From Galaxea fascicularis (Eukaryota; Cnidaria; Anthozoa; Scleractinia; Euphylliidae): DNA of 64,000 nucleotides. How positions within the stretch are numbered: the stretch's first letter is position 1; each line of letters starts with the position of its first letter. Of the stretch, positions 1 through 11,080 are shown piece after piece. The translations under genes and the position numbers were made by a program. The notes below the pieces were generated by a model. The model was not told the origin of the DNA. It worked only from the letters and a program-made list of their open reading frames with translations, and searched no databases. The stretch is taken from positions 7,052,090 to 7,116,089 of the forward strand of contig OX419345.1 of assembly GCA_948470475.1 (NCBI GenBank), written 5' to 3'.

Positions 1-1721
1 ACACGTAACAATAATTATGTTTTTAAGTGGTAAACCGTGGTATAAACACCGCACACTCACGTAAGGACTCGTGTGTATACCTAAAATTACAAAGGAACCG
101 TGAGATCTGATGGTTAGCATGCGAAAAAACGTTCCATAGCTAGTGATAAATTAATCGATAATCATGTTCATGGAACAACTCCCTGTAAACGTAATTTTTG
201 GTGTCAATGCAAGAAAGAAATTCAACTGATGAAGAGTTCAAAACGAAACTTTGTGCTTCAATATGATACATCCACCTGAGTTTAAAAAGAGTTTTAGTTT
301 GTTTTGTTTTGTTTTGTCTTTTTTTTTAACTTTTTGATGGAGTTCCGTAGTGGTCATTCCCATCCTGCCATACCATACCCTTGGAGCACTGAAACCTTGC
401 TAGCGAAATTTCCTGTTTGATTCCCTCTCTTGTCTCTTGTTTCAGAGGAACAAATACCTTTGTTAGCAATGGTTTGTAGTTGATGAATAAAATTGTGAAA
501 TGTTGGTTTTAATAGAAGAATGAGTAACGGATGTAGATTAGTAAACTGATAAACAACACAATAGTGGAATAAAGACAAAAGCATTACTTTCCACTACCCT
601 CCCTTTCCCACTAAATCACCATTTAGTCTCCTCCACCTTTAAACTCGCAATAAATGTACGTAATACACTTTGGACTTCGCCGAGTTGACCCTATTTATTT
701 TTTTAAAGATTGGAGGCCATGTAATCGACAACTGAAAATTGAAGATCGGTTTAATTCCATGAAATTTCTTGGGTCTTATCTCCCGATATTGACAAGCCGT
801 GTAGTGAAATATTAGATTTTGACGACCCGTTTACAACGGACGTCCAACAGCGTCGAATCAGACGAACTGACAAAGTCACCGACAATATTGTTTGTTTTGA
901 CGTGCATTTCAACAGGTCATCAATTTGTGCCATACGTCTCCAATAAGAGCCGGCGACTTATCTCGATGCCAGTAATCTACTTTATGTAAGCAATCTTTGG
1001 ACGTTGAGGGTCAAAATGATCAAACGGATCGCATTCAGTGGACGGGTATTCTGTAATCTAGCTCTGCCGATGATCGCTTCCGAATTGGTGAAACTGGGCT
1101 TTAGAAAAAGGAATTAAGAGCTATTAATTTGAACAGAGTTCATGATGAGAAGTGTAGCTATTCGGTACCAAACATAGGAGTAGCCAATCAAAGACCCATG
1201 ACACTTCATTGAGGCAAAATTTAAAGAAAAAAACATTCAGACGAATCGTTGCAACAATTATGTCTGTCCATATGCTTGTAGTTTCCATAGCTAGTGATAC
1301 TCAACAAAGACGTTCTATGCACTCTGATGGAAAGAAGGTATATATATATATTTTTTTTTTACCCAGTACAGTAGTACTATATGGTAGTATTATGACTGTT
1401 ACCCTGACACCTTAAATTTCAGAAACACGACGGCCTTGAAAAGGGAAACGTCCAACCGCCTCTTCTTGTCACACCGTGTCTTGTTCGGTTAAGCAAGGAA
1501 GGCGCTGGCTGATGGTCGCAAATCCGCACACTTGCCACAGAGTAAAAATCTAGCAGCGACTCCATCGACAAGCCTATGAAAATTATATTTCGCCGAAGTC
1601 TAAAAACGGTAATTAATATTATGACCTAACTTTTATAGAAGCGATGTCAGGCTTTGCGGAAATTAGGAGAACTAATCCTATTATTCTAAGTACGTCAAAA
1701 CGTCAAAATAGTCTTCGTTGA
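1..1721. other. Gene-free upstream region
   Basis: No coding segment is supported here. Open frames are short and show no recognisable domain. There is a T-rich run near 298-330 and a short TA/T run near 1339-1360. The part closest to 1721 probably holds the promoter and 5' UTR of the TRIM-NHL gene at 1825, but no TATA element could be fixed. Confidence 0.5.
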
Positions 1722-1824
1722 TTGGTTGGCGTCTGTAGACTCGCAAGGAGTCATTATTGTAAAATTCATTGGAGTTGCTGAATATTTGAGGGTGTGTTCA
1801 ATGACTTAGTCCTGCGTTATAATC

Positions 1825-4068
1825 ATGGATATCCAAACCTTCCTGCATAATCTTCATGAAGAAGTATGTTGTTCTGTGTGTATGACCAAGTTCACAGATC
1901 CAAAACAGCTGCCTTGCTTGCACAGCTTTTGTCTTCACTGCCTACAAAGGATTCAAGAAACCAGCGGAATTCGAGAAACCATTTCATGTCCCGAGTGTAG
2001 GCAAAACTTCAGGATCCCAGGGAGCGGCGATCTTAACGCTTTACCGACCAACTTTCGAATCAATAGTTTGTTGGATGTGTTGGCCATCAAAGAGTGCAAC
2101 ACAAGCGGCGTCAAATGCGGAAACTGCGACAAAAGAAGCGGAGAAAGTTCGTATTGCTTCCAGTGTTGTTCCTTATGGTGTGATAAATGTATCAGTTCCC
2201 ATAATGGTGTCAAGATCTACAGAGGGCACTATGTCCTGGCCTTGAAAGACTTTCAAGATGAACATTTTGAGAACATTTTAAAACAACCAACGTTTTGTTG
2301 CAATCCAGGCCATGAAAAAAAAGAATTAGAGTTCTACTGTAAGCGCTGCGAAGTTGCCATTTGCTATTCTTGCGTTGCAACACTGCACGATGGTCACCCA
2401 AAGATGCTTTTGGACGAGGCAGCTAATGACCACAAAATGCGCGCCAAAGCTTCAATTGCTTCTCGAAAACAAAAATTGCTCCAGAAAAAAAACAGAATCG
2501 CTATGCTTCAAAGTAGCCGCGTCAACATTCAAGCACAGGTTCATAGCGTCAAAGAGAACGCACAGCAGTTTGCTGATAAAATGATTGAAGCCATCCAAGC
2601 GAAAAAACAAGACATTTTTAGTGACGTGGAAGATAAAGGGAACGAACTTCTCGAGCTTCTGGCAATTCAGCTGTCCGAGGAGAAAAATGAAGCCAAAAGG
2701 ATTGAGACGTCTATTGAGAGAACTGAAACATTATTGAAACGAAGCACAAACGCTGATATTGTACGGTTAGACAAAACCTTGTTTGAGGCAGTCAGTGGTA
2801 CCGAAGAGGAGCAAGTCGGCCGTGACCTTAAAAGACAACTTCCATTCATCTTCGACGAAAACAAAACACTGTTGTACAAAACAAACACTGAAGGAATCGG
2901 AACTTTAAGAACTTTCCCTAGCAAAACTGTAACGGATCAATCAAAGGCTGGTGGAAAAGGAATCAGTGAAGCGATTACTGGACTTGGAACAGAAATTGTT
3001 GTGACATCAAGAAACGCTAACGGAGAACAATGTTACGAAGAGCGTGACTGTGTAACAATGGAAATCAGAAATCGTCAGGGACATGACTGTGCGACTATAG
3101 AGCAAGTCCAGGATAACAAAGATGGCACTTACAAGATCACTTACTTTGCCAAAGAAACCGGAGCATGCCAGGCATCAGTGAAGGTAAATGGAGGACATGT
3201 TCATGGCAGTCCGTTTGAGGTTCAAGTCCAACCCAGACAGTACATACCCGTGATATCTTTTGGACAACTTGGTTCAGCTACTGGAATGTTTACTGACCAT
3301 CCTTGGGGGGTAGCAGTGAATGAGAGAAATGAGATTGCAGTAACTGAGACTTGTAATCATAGGATAAAGATATTCAACAGTGATGGACGCCTTTTGAGGG
3401 CTTTTGGCAGAAACGGTTCTCTGCAGGGAGAGTTTGGCTGGCCTACTGGAATAGTGTTCTATAATGATAACATTATAGTGGCGGACAATAAGAACAATCG
3501 AGTTCAACTTTTTACTGATCAGGGTGAGTATGTTAGTCAGTTTGGAGGAGGAGGAAGTCTTGATCACCAGCTTAAGTTTCCTTGTGGTTTGTCTATTGAC
3601 AGCGATGGCAACATTATTGTAGCGGACAAAGGAAACAAATTTATCAAAATCTTTTCACTTGATGGTCAATTTTTGCGAAAAATTGGCACAGAAGGCTCTT
3701 TAGTCGGCCCCATTCATTGTATCCAACATGACAACTATTTTGTAGTGTCAGACCATGATGGTCACTGTGTACAAGTTTTCAATAAAGAGGGTAAGTTTCT
3801 CTATAAATTCGGAAAGCAGGGTGGTGGGGACGGGGAGTTCAATTCCCCTTTATGCCTGTCTGTAAGCAAAGCAGATCACCTGTTAGTTTGTGATTCAGGG
3901 AATCACAGAGTGCAGGTGTTTGAACTGAGTGGAAAGTTTCTTACAAAGTTTGGAACAGAAGGCAGCAACATAGGAAGTCTCAACGGACCAGGTTCTACAG
4001 CAGTCCTTTATGATGGTAGAATAGTTGTATCAGAATTTTACAATCATCGTATTCAAATTTTTCAATAG
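1825..4068 (+). CDS. TRIM-NHL protein (RING, two B-boxes, coiled coil, filamin, NHL), copy 1
   Basis: This is a 747-residue tripartite-motif protein of the TRIM2/TRIM3/TRIM71 class, read as one uninterrupted exon. The C3HC4 RING uses C16, C19, C31, H33, C36, C39, C55 and C58. B-box 1 spans about C98-H126, and B-box 2 about C159-H191 with C172, C175, C180, C183 and H188. A Lys/Glu-rich coiled coil covers about 200-300, a filamin-type Ig domain about 370-475 (with 'DGTYKITYFAKETGACQAS'), and six NHL blades fill 480-747. The family acts as cytoplasmic RING E3 ubiquitin ligases, and some members bind RNA through the NHL propeller; the substrate here is unknown. The start is firm: an in-frame TAG lies five codons upstream (1807-1809). 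The 3' UTR carries AATAAA at 4742. A near-identical tandem paralogue lies at 12069. Confidence 0.95.
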   Translation: MDIQTFLHNLHEEVCCSVCMTKFTDPKQLPCLHSFCLHCLQRIQETSGIRETISCPECRQNFRIPGSGDLNALPTNFRINSLLDVLAIKECNTSGVKCGNCDKRSGESSYCFQCCSLWCDKCISSHNGVKIYRGHYVLALKDFQDEHFENILKQPTFCCNPGHEKKELEFYCKRCEVAICYSCVATLHDGHPKMLLDEAANDHKMRAKASIASRKQKLLQKKNRIAMLQSSRVNIQAQVHSVKENAQQFADKMIEAIQAKKQDIFSDVEDKGNELLELLAIQLSEEKNEAKRIETSIERTETLLKRSTNADIVRLDKTLFEAVSGTEEEQVGRDLKRQLPFIFDENKTLLYKTNTEGIGTLRTFPSKTVTDQSKAGGKGISEAITGLGTEIVVTSRNANGEQCYEERDCVTMEIRNRQGHDCATIEQVQDNKDGTYKITYFAKETGACQASVKVNGGHVHGSPFEVQVQPRQYIPVISFGQLGSATGMFTDHPWGVAVNERNEIAVTETCNHRIKIFNSDGRLLRAFGRNGSLQGEFGWPTGIVFYNDNIIVADNKNNRVQLFTDQGEYVSQFGGGGSLDHQLKFPCGLSIDSDGNIIVADKGNKFIKIFSLDGQFLRKIGTEGSLVGPIHCIQHDNYFVVSDHDGHCVQVFNKEGKFLYKFGKQGGGDGEFNSPLCLSVSKADHLLVCDSGNHRVQVFELSGKFLTKFGTEGSNIGSLNGPGSTAVLYDGRIVVSEFYNHRIQIFQ

Positions 4069-4178
4069 GCTTATGATAGTCTTTTTGCTGCCTGTGATAT
4101 GTGAAGACCTGTGAATATATAGAGATGCTTAAGTGAATTCATCATTTCCGAGTCTTTTCATTAGTTTTTACCTATTAA

Positions 4179-4305
4179 CCCTTTAATTCCTAAGAGTGAT
4201 CAATGTTTAAATTCTCCTTGCAGTAACACTGCTCGATCAAACATAAAGGTTATGAGAAAAAGGGAAGTGATCAACAAGTAACAAAGGTGTTGATTGTTTA
4301 AAGGG
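4179..4305. mobile_element. 127-bp piggyBac-like MITE with TTAA target duplication
   Basis: The element begins CCCTTTAATTCC and ends TTTAAAGGG, flanked on both sides by TTAA (4175-4178 and 4306-4309). It sits in the 3' UTR of TRIM-NHL copy 1. The aligned position in copy 2 (about 15855-15870) has no insertion, so it behaves as an empty site. TTAA duplication with CCCTTT ends is typical of the piggyBac superfamily. No coding capacity is present. Confidence 0.75.
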
Positions 4306-4741
4306 TTAATATCTGATATTTGTCAGGAATGCTTTTCATCGTCTTGAATGCCTAAAGTGAATGCATGGATCTGTAATTTGGTAAAAAAAAGAAAAAAAAA
4401 AGCCCCGTAAATCGGTTCAATCAGTCTTGTCATAGACGTACTATGCCTGATCAGTATGCCCCCAAAAACATAATTTGGACGTATTACAATTCGATATTTT
4501 TAGAGCGAAGAAAGACCATATTTGAGGTCTCAGTGACACACCTCGTTCCATCAAAGTTCACGGCTTTCATCGGGCTTTGAATGTACATTTTTTATAGAAG
4601 ATGTTCGGTAGCTTAACGCTAGCATGTTGAATTTTCTAACTTTCTGATTGTAGATGATATGTCCAAGAATATATCTGGTCTGTAGTTGTTCATGAGTGGC
4701 AAGTAAACAAAAACCTTTTTTGTACCTATACACTTGTTTAC

Positions 4742-4747
4742 AATAAA
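4742..4747 (+). promoter_or_regulatory. Polyadenylation signal AATAAA, TRIM-NHL copy 1
   Basis: AATAAA lies about 670 bases after the stop codon. The same hexamer and its flanks are conserved in the duplicate gene at 16546, which supports a functional 3' end over chance. Confidence 0.6.
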
Positions 4748-5418
4748 TTAAAGGAATTTGAACTAGCAACGCATAGTTTAATGCTGTTTGTGTTGTTTCT
4801 GCGTAGACAACTAAGCCTCTAATTTCTTATTCCATTTTCGAGAAAGACCGAGAAATGTAACGGGCTGACACCTTATCAGTACACCTTGCTGTGTAGCTGA
4901 CCAAGTAAATTTATTATGCAAAACCAAGCTCTTATAAATACGAACAGTGAAAGTGAAGGTGCGTGTCACGCGTTGGAATGTGACAGTGGATGTGATTGAA
5001 TATGCAAATCATTACATGTGCAACACTTACAAAACACCACGACACATGAAGGAAGAAAGCGTATTTCACGAAAGCCTTTCGACTCCATTTAGCTGACCGA
5101 GCCTTAGGGGGACTGGGGAGGAGCACTGGGGGCGAGCACCCTTCCCTCCCTCCCCACCCCTACCCCCTCCCAGACGTTTTTTGAATTGAATATGCGCTAA
5201 GATTCACCTTGGTGCATTTTTTGACACAACAATATTTTGGGGGAAAGCCAGGCGTTTTGGGGGGGAAGCCTCTACCCCTCGATCAAATACCCTAGATAAG
5301 ACCCTGAGAGTTTACGCATCATGGACAACCAGGTGATAGATTAGCAAGGGAAGAAGATTATTTTGATCGCCTCTCCAACTCAATGCAATTTTAATCTCTG
5401 TCTTTCAAAATTAACAAT

Positions 5419-5746
5419 AGAGAGCTTAAGCAACGACGACGGCGACGGCAACGAGAACGTCATTTCAAAATATGACTTCTCGTTTTCGTAACTTTTTCGT
5501 GGTTATTCCAATTTGTTTAACATGAAAAATGCTGGCGAGTTATCCAGGATCTAAGTTACTGTGAACGGTGTAAGAGCAAAGAAAAAGAAAGAAAAAATTG
5601 CGGTCATGCGCTCACGTTCTCAAGAAAACCTAAAATTTGGTCATTTCACATTGTTGTAAAACGCACATGCAGAGCATTGTTTTTCCTTTCCTATTGATTT
5701 GTGGCGTTCTCGTTGCCGTTGCCATCCTCGTTGCTTAAGTTCCCTA
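5419..5746. mobile_element. MITE, copy 1 of the AAGCAACGACGACGGC family
   Basis: The left end (GCTTAAGCAACGACGACGGC) and right end (GCCATCCTCGTTGCTTAAG) are inverted repeats of about 40 bp. The left half shares long stretches with the foldback element at 25052-25502, including the 'CAATTTGTTTAACATGAAAA' block, so both belong to one family. No open frame of note. Confidence 0.7.
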
Positions 5747-6792
5747 ATGGCTAGCACTTGTATGTTCTAATTCCTTTCATGCATAGGTGATTGGGTGTGT
5801 GTATGTGTGTGTATGAGGAGGACGAGGAAAGTAAGAGAGCTTAATTTTGTACAAATTCTGAATTAGATTTGATATCTCCGAAAGGCTTTATTTATGCCGT
5901 AAACTAGCGTAATACCCCACAGTGGGGAATGGGGCTCATGTTTTCCGTTAAAGGACTTTTGTTTTCTCGAAGGCCTCCAATCCCGTGAACGGGCTCAGGT
6001 ATGGAGTGTCTATTGGCCGTTCCGAAATTCAAAAGGGAACTGGGGCGAGTTTCAAATTTTGAAGTAATCGATAAATTGAGACCATCACATGAAAGATGAC
6101 ATTGAGATTGGTCGTTTGACCAAGTTTGATTCTTTTATGTTGAACAGAGACCAAGTTATGAACCTTGAAACATAGCTCAAAATCCATACAAACGTCTCTA
6201 ATTTTGAGGCTGCGTCCCCCAAAAAAGTGAAAAAATTCATATTTTTTGAAAAAGCAGTCTCATCATGTTTAGGTATTGTACTTTTAAAGAAAGTTAGTGT
6301 TTTCCTTTGTATCCATCGGCTTCGTCACAAAATTACAACTTTAAGAAGAACTGAACAAATGTTTCCACTCTTTATGTCCATTTTTCTCAAATGTCGCATT
6401 TTGACAGTTTTTTTGCAGTAAGAATTGTGATTTCTTCAGAACTATAAAAGAGAACAGGCTGAAATTTTCAGGATGTTTTTTACATTAACAGAGCTGTGCA
6501 ACCTACCACTCTGGTGGGATTCAGAAACATTATGAGGATTTATTTGGAGTCGGCGTACATGTTTTTTGAGCAATAATTTTGTTGCATAAAACTTGAAATA
6601 TTTACAGTAATTAGTTCAGAGTGGCAGGTTGCACATTTCTGGGTATTATTACTCTTTAACCAAAGTTTCAAGGATGTAGCACTATTCTTGAGATCTCTTC
6701 TTTAGCGTAAGCCTAGTTTTGAACAAGCTCGGAATGGGTGTGGTCAGTATTTTAGGTGTGGTTCCCCAACACTGGCGACTGAATAGCGGCGA
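5747..6792. other. Gene-free stretch between TRIM-NHL copy 1 and the pseudogene
   Basis: No gene is supported. It holds the repeated block at 6015-6220 and a short inverted pair (GTGCAACCTACCACTCTG near 6494, and its near-complement near 6618). Confidence 0.5.
6015..6220 (+). repeat. About 206-bp block, inverted copy at 62047-62253
   Basis: This block (from GGCCGTTCCGAAATTC to GCTGCGTCCCCC) reappears on the - strand at 62047-62253 with scattered substitutions. Relative to the neighbouring TRIM-NHL loci both copies lie 3' of the gene and in the same sense. It could be a dispersed repeat or a remnant of a larger duplicated TRIM unit. Confidence 0.75.
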
Positions 6793-7262
6793 TTTGCAGG
6801 AGAAGGAAGTCCTGAACACCAGTTTAACAATCCCCTTGGTTTGTATCTCGACAGTGATGGCAACATTATTGTGGCTGATTTAAGTCACAAATCAATCAAA
6901 ATCTTTTTTTTTTCTTCTGATGGTCAATTTGTGCGTAAAATTGGCACATCCAACATTATAACTATTTTATAGTGTCAGACAGTGGTGATCGTTCCATTAA
7001 AGTTTTTAATAAAGGGGGAAAATTTTTTTCTAAATTAGAAAAGCAGGGTGGTGGGGACGGAGAGTTCAATGAGCGTTGGTACCTGTCTGTAAGGAAAGCA
7101 GATCACCTGTTGGTTTGTGATTCAGGGAATCACAGAGTGCAGGTGTTTGAACTGAGTGGAAAGTGTGTGACATGGGAGAGAGCCAGGAAATTAAAGCGTT
7201 CAGTCTGCACAGCAGTTCTTAATGATGTTAGGATTTTTGTACCGGACTTCTACAATTTTTGA
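6793..7262 (+). pseudogene. Truncated TRIM-NHL pseudogene (NHL blades only)
   Basis: Only the last NHL blades are recognisable, including '[19 protein letters not shown]' and later 'KADHLLVCDSGNHRVQVF'. The reading frame is broken near 6945-6970. There, about 30 bases present in the intact genes between the 'GTEGS' blade and 'FVVSD' are missing and a stop (TAG) follows. RING, B-boxes, coiled coil and filamin domain are absent. The last blade also lacks part of the normal spacing. This is a decayed paralogue of the genes at 1825 and 12069. Confidence 0.85.
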
Positions 7263-7531
7263 ATCAGGCTGAGTGAAAAAGTGCATTTTAGTTTTGTTTA
7301 ACAAAGGCCATAGTTTGTACTCCATTTGTCAGTCGAAAATTGATCACAAGAAATATGTATATTTTCACCCCTTAATTTCTGAAATTACAGCTAAATCCCG
7401 GGGGTTGTTTCTATAATGATTAGAAACGTTTCAGTTCAGTGTAAATAGTTTAGATGTAAGAATTTTAGGGTGTATCATCATCACTTGTAGGTGCAGCCAC
7501 AGCACGTCCAGACCTAAAATCTCGACCATTC

Positions 7532-7737
7532 GGCGCGTGAGGAGCCTTTCCGACATAGACATTTGACAAGTACCAGACCGTCCCCGGGGTGCGCGAGGAG
7601 CCTTTCCGACATAGACATGTGAAGAGTACCGGACCGCCTCCAAGCTGCGCAGGGAGCCTTTCCGACATAGACATTGGAAAAGTGACGAGACGACTCCGAG
7701 GTGCGCGAGAAGCCTTTCCGACATAGCTTAATCTCAA
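7532..7737. repeat. Tandem repeat, four units of 56 bp
   Basis: AGCCTTTCCGACATAG recurs at 7543, 7599, 7655 and 7711, an exact 56-bp spacing. Units differ by point changes in the middle. Open frames across it are a by-product of the repeat, because 56 is not a multiple of three and each unit reads in another frame. Confidence 0.85.
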
Positions 7738-8908
7738 AGTCCTTGACAGGAACAACAGACTTCTCTTTGCTTCACGCGCAAACGTTTGACCGTTTAGCCA
7801 CCTCTTCAAACATAGCAAGCTCGATCGGGAAAAAGCAACCAATCAGAAAGCGAATCTGTGGACGTGCACGTCACAATTTCAGCGTAACACGCAGAAAGCG
7901 TTATGTGGGCTCAGTTTGTTCGATGTTTGATCAAACATTGATTGCTCGTTTAGCCACCCCAAGTTGTGTGCAACAAAAACGATGTTGGATGAAAAATGTT
8001 TGATCGTTCTGATCGTTTAGCCGGGGCTTAATCAACCTCTCCCTTTGATGTTCGCCGGGTTTCCTAACCAGTCCCCCTCTACTAACTATGTTCTGTTATC
8101 GGAAGGAAAAGCCAAATCGCGGCTATTCAGTCGCCTGTTATTGAAGATCCCTCAATAATCAGTAAAATCTTGCTCTGTCCTATTGTCCAAACAAGTTTAT
8201 TTGCTTGTAGCTCTTATTAAGTACGTCTAATAGTTCTATTATACCAACTCACTCACTTCCATATTGAAACTCATAGTTTTTATGCATGTTCGGCCGAACC
8301 CACGATCAGCCCCATCTTTTTCTGTATTTCAATCACATCGGGTCCACTGCCTGTTGCATCGACTTTCAACTCGACCAACTGAGATTTATTTGATGTCCGG
8401 ATCCGTTGAACTGAACACTTACCAGTGAACGAATAAACTGCATGAATAAGTTGCGTGAACTGCCTAACATATAAGATTTACATTAACACCATAGTAGCGT
8501 CGTTTCTGGAGCAAACACTTCCAAAGCACTCGTGCCAAACAAAGGTTCACTATAGCTAGGCTTAACTACAAGCTTAAGTATAAGTGTCCCTTCACCAGTT
8601 CACCAAAGCTACATGGTTCTTACAGTTTAACCGGTCCAAAGCGCTACAATCATTCTGCGTTCGCTCTGCGGCTTCCCTCCGCGGCTAGTTGGGAAGTCAC
8701 ACATAGAGGACACGATCACCACGAATTTTGATTGGGAGAAGAAGGTGTGAGACATAACTGCAACGGAGGACACAACTACAACGCTACGTCAGCGGTGAAG
8801 GTCGACGGTTACCGAGAAAGACTCGCCAAGTCTTTCCCAGACGTCACGCGGACAAGGGGGCAAGGGGGCAAGGGGGAGGGCCTAGGGACTAGGCTGGCCT
8901 CCGTTAAA
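7738..8908. other. Gene-free interspersed-repeat DNA
   Basis: No gene is supported. It contains paired 'CGTTTAGCCACC' motifs (around 7791 and 7949), a GGGGGCAA tandem run near 8855-8876, and otherwise unrecognised sequence leading to the outer end of the DIRS-like element. Confidence 0.45.
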
Positions 8909-9074
8909 TAGTAAAACGAGACTTTCCTGTAAGTTGAAGTTTGATTGAGATTCTACCGAGTTATAAAGTGCTGGGAGATTACATGAGATCACAAGCTCAT
9001 GCGCCAACTCAGTCGTCAAAGGCTTACTGTGAGTGATTCAATGCACCCACTATACTAAGGGTGGGTTGGGAGGG

Positions 9075-9184
9075 CATGTAATCTCCAAGCACTTTATAAC
9101 TCGGTAGAATCTCAATCAAACTTCAACTTACAGGTAAGTCTCGTTTAAGTTTACTATTCTACCTCGTTATCGTGGTGTGAGATC
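9075..9184. repeat. Internal complementary region of the DIRS-like element
   Basis: 9075-9152 pairs with 8909-8985 (shared CTCGGTAGAATCTCAATC). 9153-9184 (TCTACCTCGTTAT...GAGATCAC) pairs with 11971-11999, where seven bases are missing. The two complements meet at about 9152/9153, as expected for a template bridging both element ends. Confidence 0.7.
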
Positions 9185-9261
9185 ACATGTGATTTTGAAG
9201 CAACACGAACATTAAGCAGAATCCAAGCAAAACTTTGTTAGACAGTTGTGTTGCTAACAGT

Positions 9262-10560
9262 GCTGAGTACCCTATCAGCAAAAATGTTCTCCTTAACAAT
9301 AGGCTTCTTATAAAACTTTGCAAAAGTAGATGCTGAGGACAACCCAGCTGTGTGTAAAATATCATCAAGGCTCACTGATGCATTGTGGCAGCCCGAGTGC
9401 TGTGTGGTTTAAATCTTGAGGTGTCTATTCCAAAATCAGTTAGAACAGACCTCACCCAGCGACTAATAGTATCTCTACTAACTTTCCGAAAAGGTCTTTG
9501 GTAACTCAGAAACAAATGGCTCTCCAATCCCCTTAAAGGTTGTGTCCTTGCTAGATACTCCTTTAGTACGGTGACAACACAAAGGGTTTTATCTTCAAAT
9601 GCATTAAGTTTAACAAGGGGGTTTTTGACTCCTGGCCTGCTTTGTTTTAAATACTCAACGAGCTGGAAAGTGTAACAATCATTTGAAAAACTCATGTGGT
9701 CAATAATCAACAAATGAACAGTCTGGCCTCTTTGACCAGAAACTAATAAAATTAACACAACAAGTTTCAACGTAAGCTCCTTCAAGGACAGTCTATCCAT
9801 AGGTGATAGAGACTGAAAGTATGACAGGACAATACAATTTCAAAAATTTCAATACAATTTCAAAAATAAGCGCCAATTTAATATGCCACGCCTTCGCACT
9901 TCCAGAACGATGAACACTTTTATATTTGCTATGGCAAGAAAGTTTAATGGTTAGATTTTTATTGATATGATATCCCTTTTACGTTTGTTACGGCGCGCGT
10001 GGTAGTAATAATAATAATAGTAATGATAATGATGATGATGATACTTTTAATTAATTCACATTTATAGTCAATATATTTTATTTAATTTATTATTATGTTA
10101 TATTGTAAATTGCTAGTATAATAAGATGTGTAAATAGGTTTATAAATTTTAAATTTTTTGGATTGTAAAAATGTGTAATTCAGCTCTTGGGCTGCGAATG
10201 CATTTGAGATTAAACTATCTATCTATCCCTCAATAGACACATCCCAAATTTCCGTGTACTTTCGTCTTGGTGGTTTTTCCTGGAAAATGCCTTTCATCAA
10301 CCTGGACACTAATGGGTGTTTTCCTACACATGTTCAATCTTCTAATGCAATATAACTGGACAAGGCACTTCTGGCGGTGTTGATGGCATTGTTGATAGAG
10401 TTCAATACGAAAATCAAGTACAGTTGCTACAGATGGTTGAATGTGATGGACATGGCTCTGATTACAAAAGTTTTACCATTTACTGATGTAAGTACTGTAC
10501 TGTTTCTTTGTTCCATTCCGCCAGGAGGCCATGATGAGCCTTGCAGCTGCCTCTGAAACT
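9262..10560 (-). pseudogene. DIRS tyrosine recombinase, broken
   Basis: This integrase-like gene of the DIRS element would cut and rejoin DNA through a catalytic tyrosine. The N-terminal part ('ASWRNGTKKQYSTYISKW') precedes an in-frame TAA at 10470-10472. A frameshift near 10390 and a TGA near 10335 follow. A 396-bp insertion (9835-10230) then splits the domain, and beyond it the core continues with the box I arginine in 'LLVSGQRGQTVHLL' and the H-x-x-R box in 'KPHSTRAA'. Another frameshift near 9380 separates this from the 'FAKFYKKPI' segment holding the likely catalytic Tyr (about 9309). The disruptions make it non-functional. Confidence 0.8.
9835..10230 (+). mobile_element. 396-bp insertion inside the recombinase, CAATA target duplication
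   Basis: The sequence ends in ATTAAACTATCTATCTATCC, a tail resembling L2/CR1-type non-LTR retrotransposon 3' ends. It is flanked by CAATA at 9830-9834 and 10231-10235. Skipping the insertion and one CAATA brings the flanking recombinase codons into a single frame across the junction. An (ATG/ATA)-rich microsatellite at about 10005-10045 lies inside. The 5' end is truncated and has no coding capacity. Confidence 0.7.
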
Positions 10561-10988
10561 CCTCTATCCTGGATGGATCGCCAGACAGGAGACATACCAG
10601 TATAGTCAGTTTCTTTCTTAAGGGATGTAGTGTCTGAGGGGAATGTGAATGTGAATGTGTGCTTTGGCAACACAAATGAGATTGCAATTAACATTCTCAA
10701 CAATTGTGGCCACCAAACCTGAGTGGGCCAAAGTGGCATTATCATGATCCCCTGAGGTGCTTGTTCCTCTAGAATTTTCTGTAGGCATCTGTGAATTTGA
10801 CAGAAGGGTGGAAAAGCATAAAAATAGAATGAATTCCAACTAATAGTAAAAACACCCACAAAACATGAAGCTGGGTCCGGTTTCCAAGATACAAACGTGG
10901 GGAGTTGAGCATTGAGTCTAGTGGCAAATAGGTCAATATCTGGGAGGCCCCAGTGAGTAGTAATTTGCTCGAAAATCCCCCTTTCCAA
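10473..10988 (-). pseudogene. DIRS RNase-H-like domain fragment
   Basis: The fragment contains 'WGLPDIDLFATRLNAQLP', 'SWKPDPAS', 'FYFYAFPPF' and 'MPLWPTQVWWPQLL', a series characteristic of the RNase-H region of DIRS-like polyproteins. The 3' part overlaps the recombinase start in another frame, where 'HPLRKKLTILVCLLSG' is readable, as in intact DIRS elements with overlapping ORFs. No reverse transcriptase motif lies upstream. Confidence 0.75.
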
Positions 10989-11080
10989 CTTTTAAGCGCT
11001 TCCGCAATGACGGAACCAACAGCTGTCGTGTTTAAAGTAATCAACTGGAGCTCGCTTCGTTCGCGTTGTCCTTTGGTGCT

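Larger units (their letters stand above)
1722..5110 (+). repeat. Segmental duplication, copy 1 (TRIM-NHL unit)
   Basis: This block aligns with 12000-16740. Homology starts at the shared GATTGGTTGG-like sequence near 1720, runs through the 5' leader, the whole coding region and the 3' UTR, and fades after the shared 'CCATTTAGCTGACC' block near 5085-5100. Copy 1 has its own TTAA-flanked insertion at 4179-4305 and about 180 extra bases near 4880-5060. It lacks the 1.2-kb insertion and the SINE found in copy 2. Confidence 0.85.

Noticed and set aside
7431..7842. Two overlapping - strand open frames
   Set aside because: They exist because of the 56-bp tandem repeat, and the peptide repeat shifts frame each unit.
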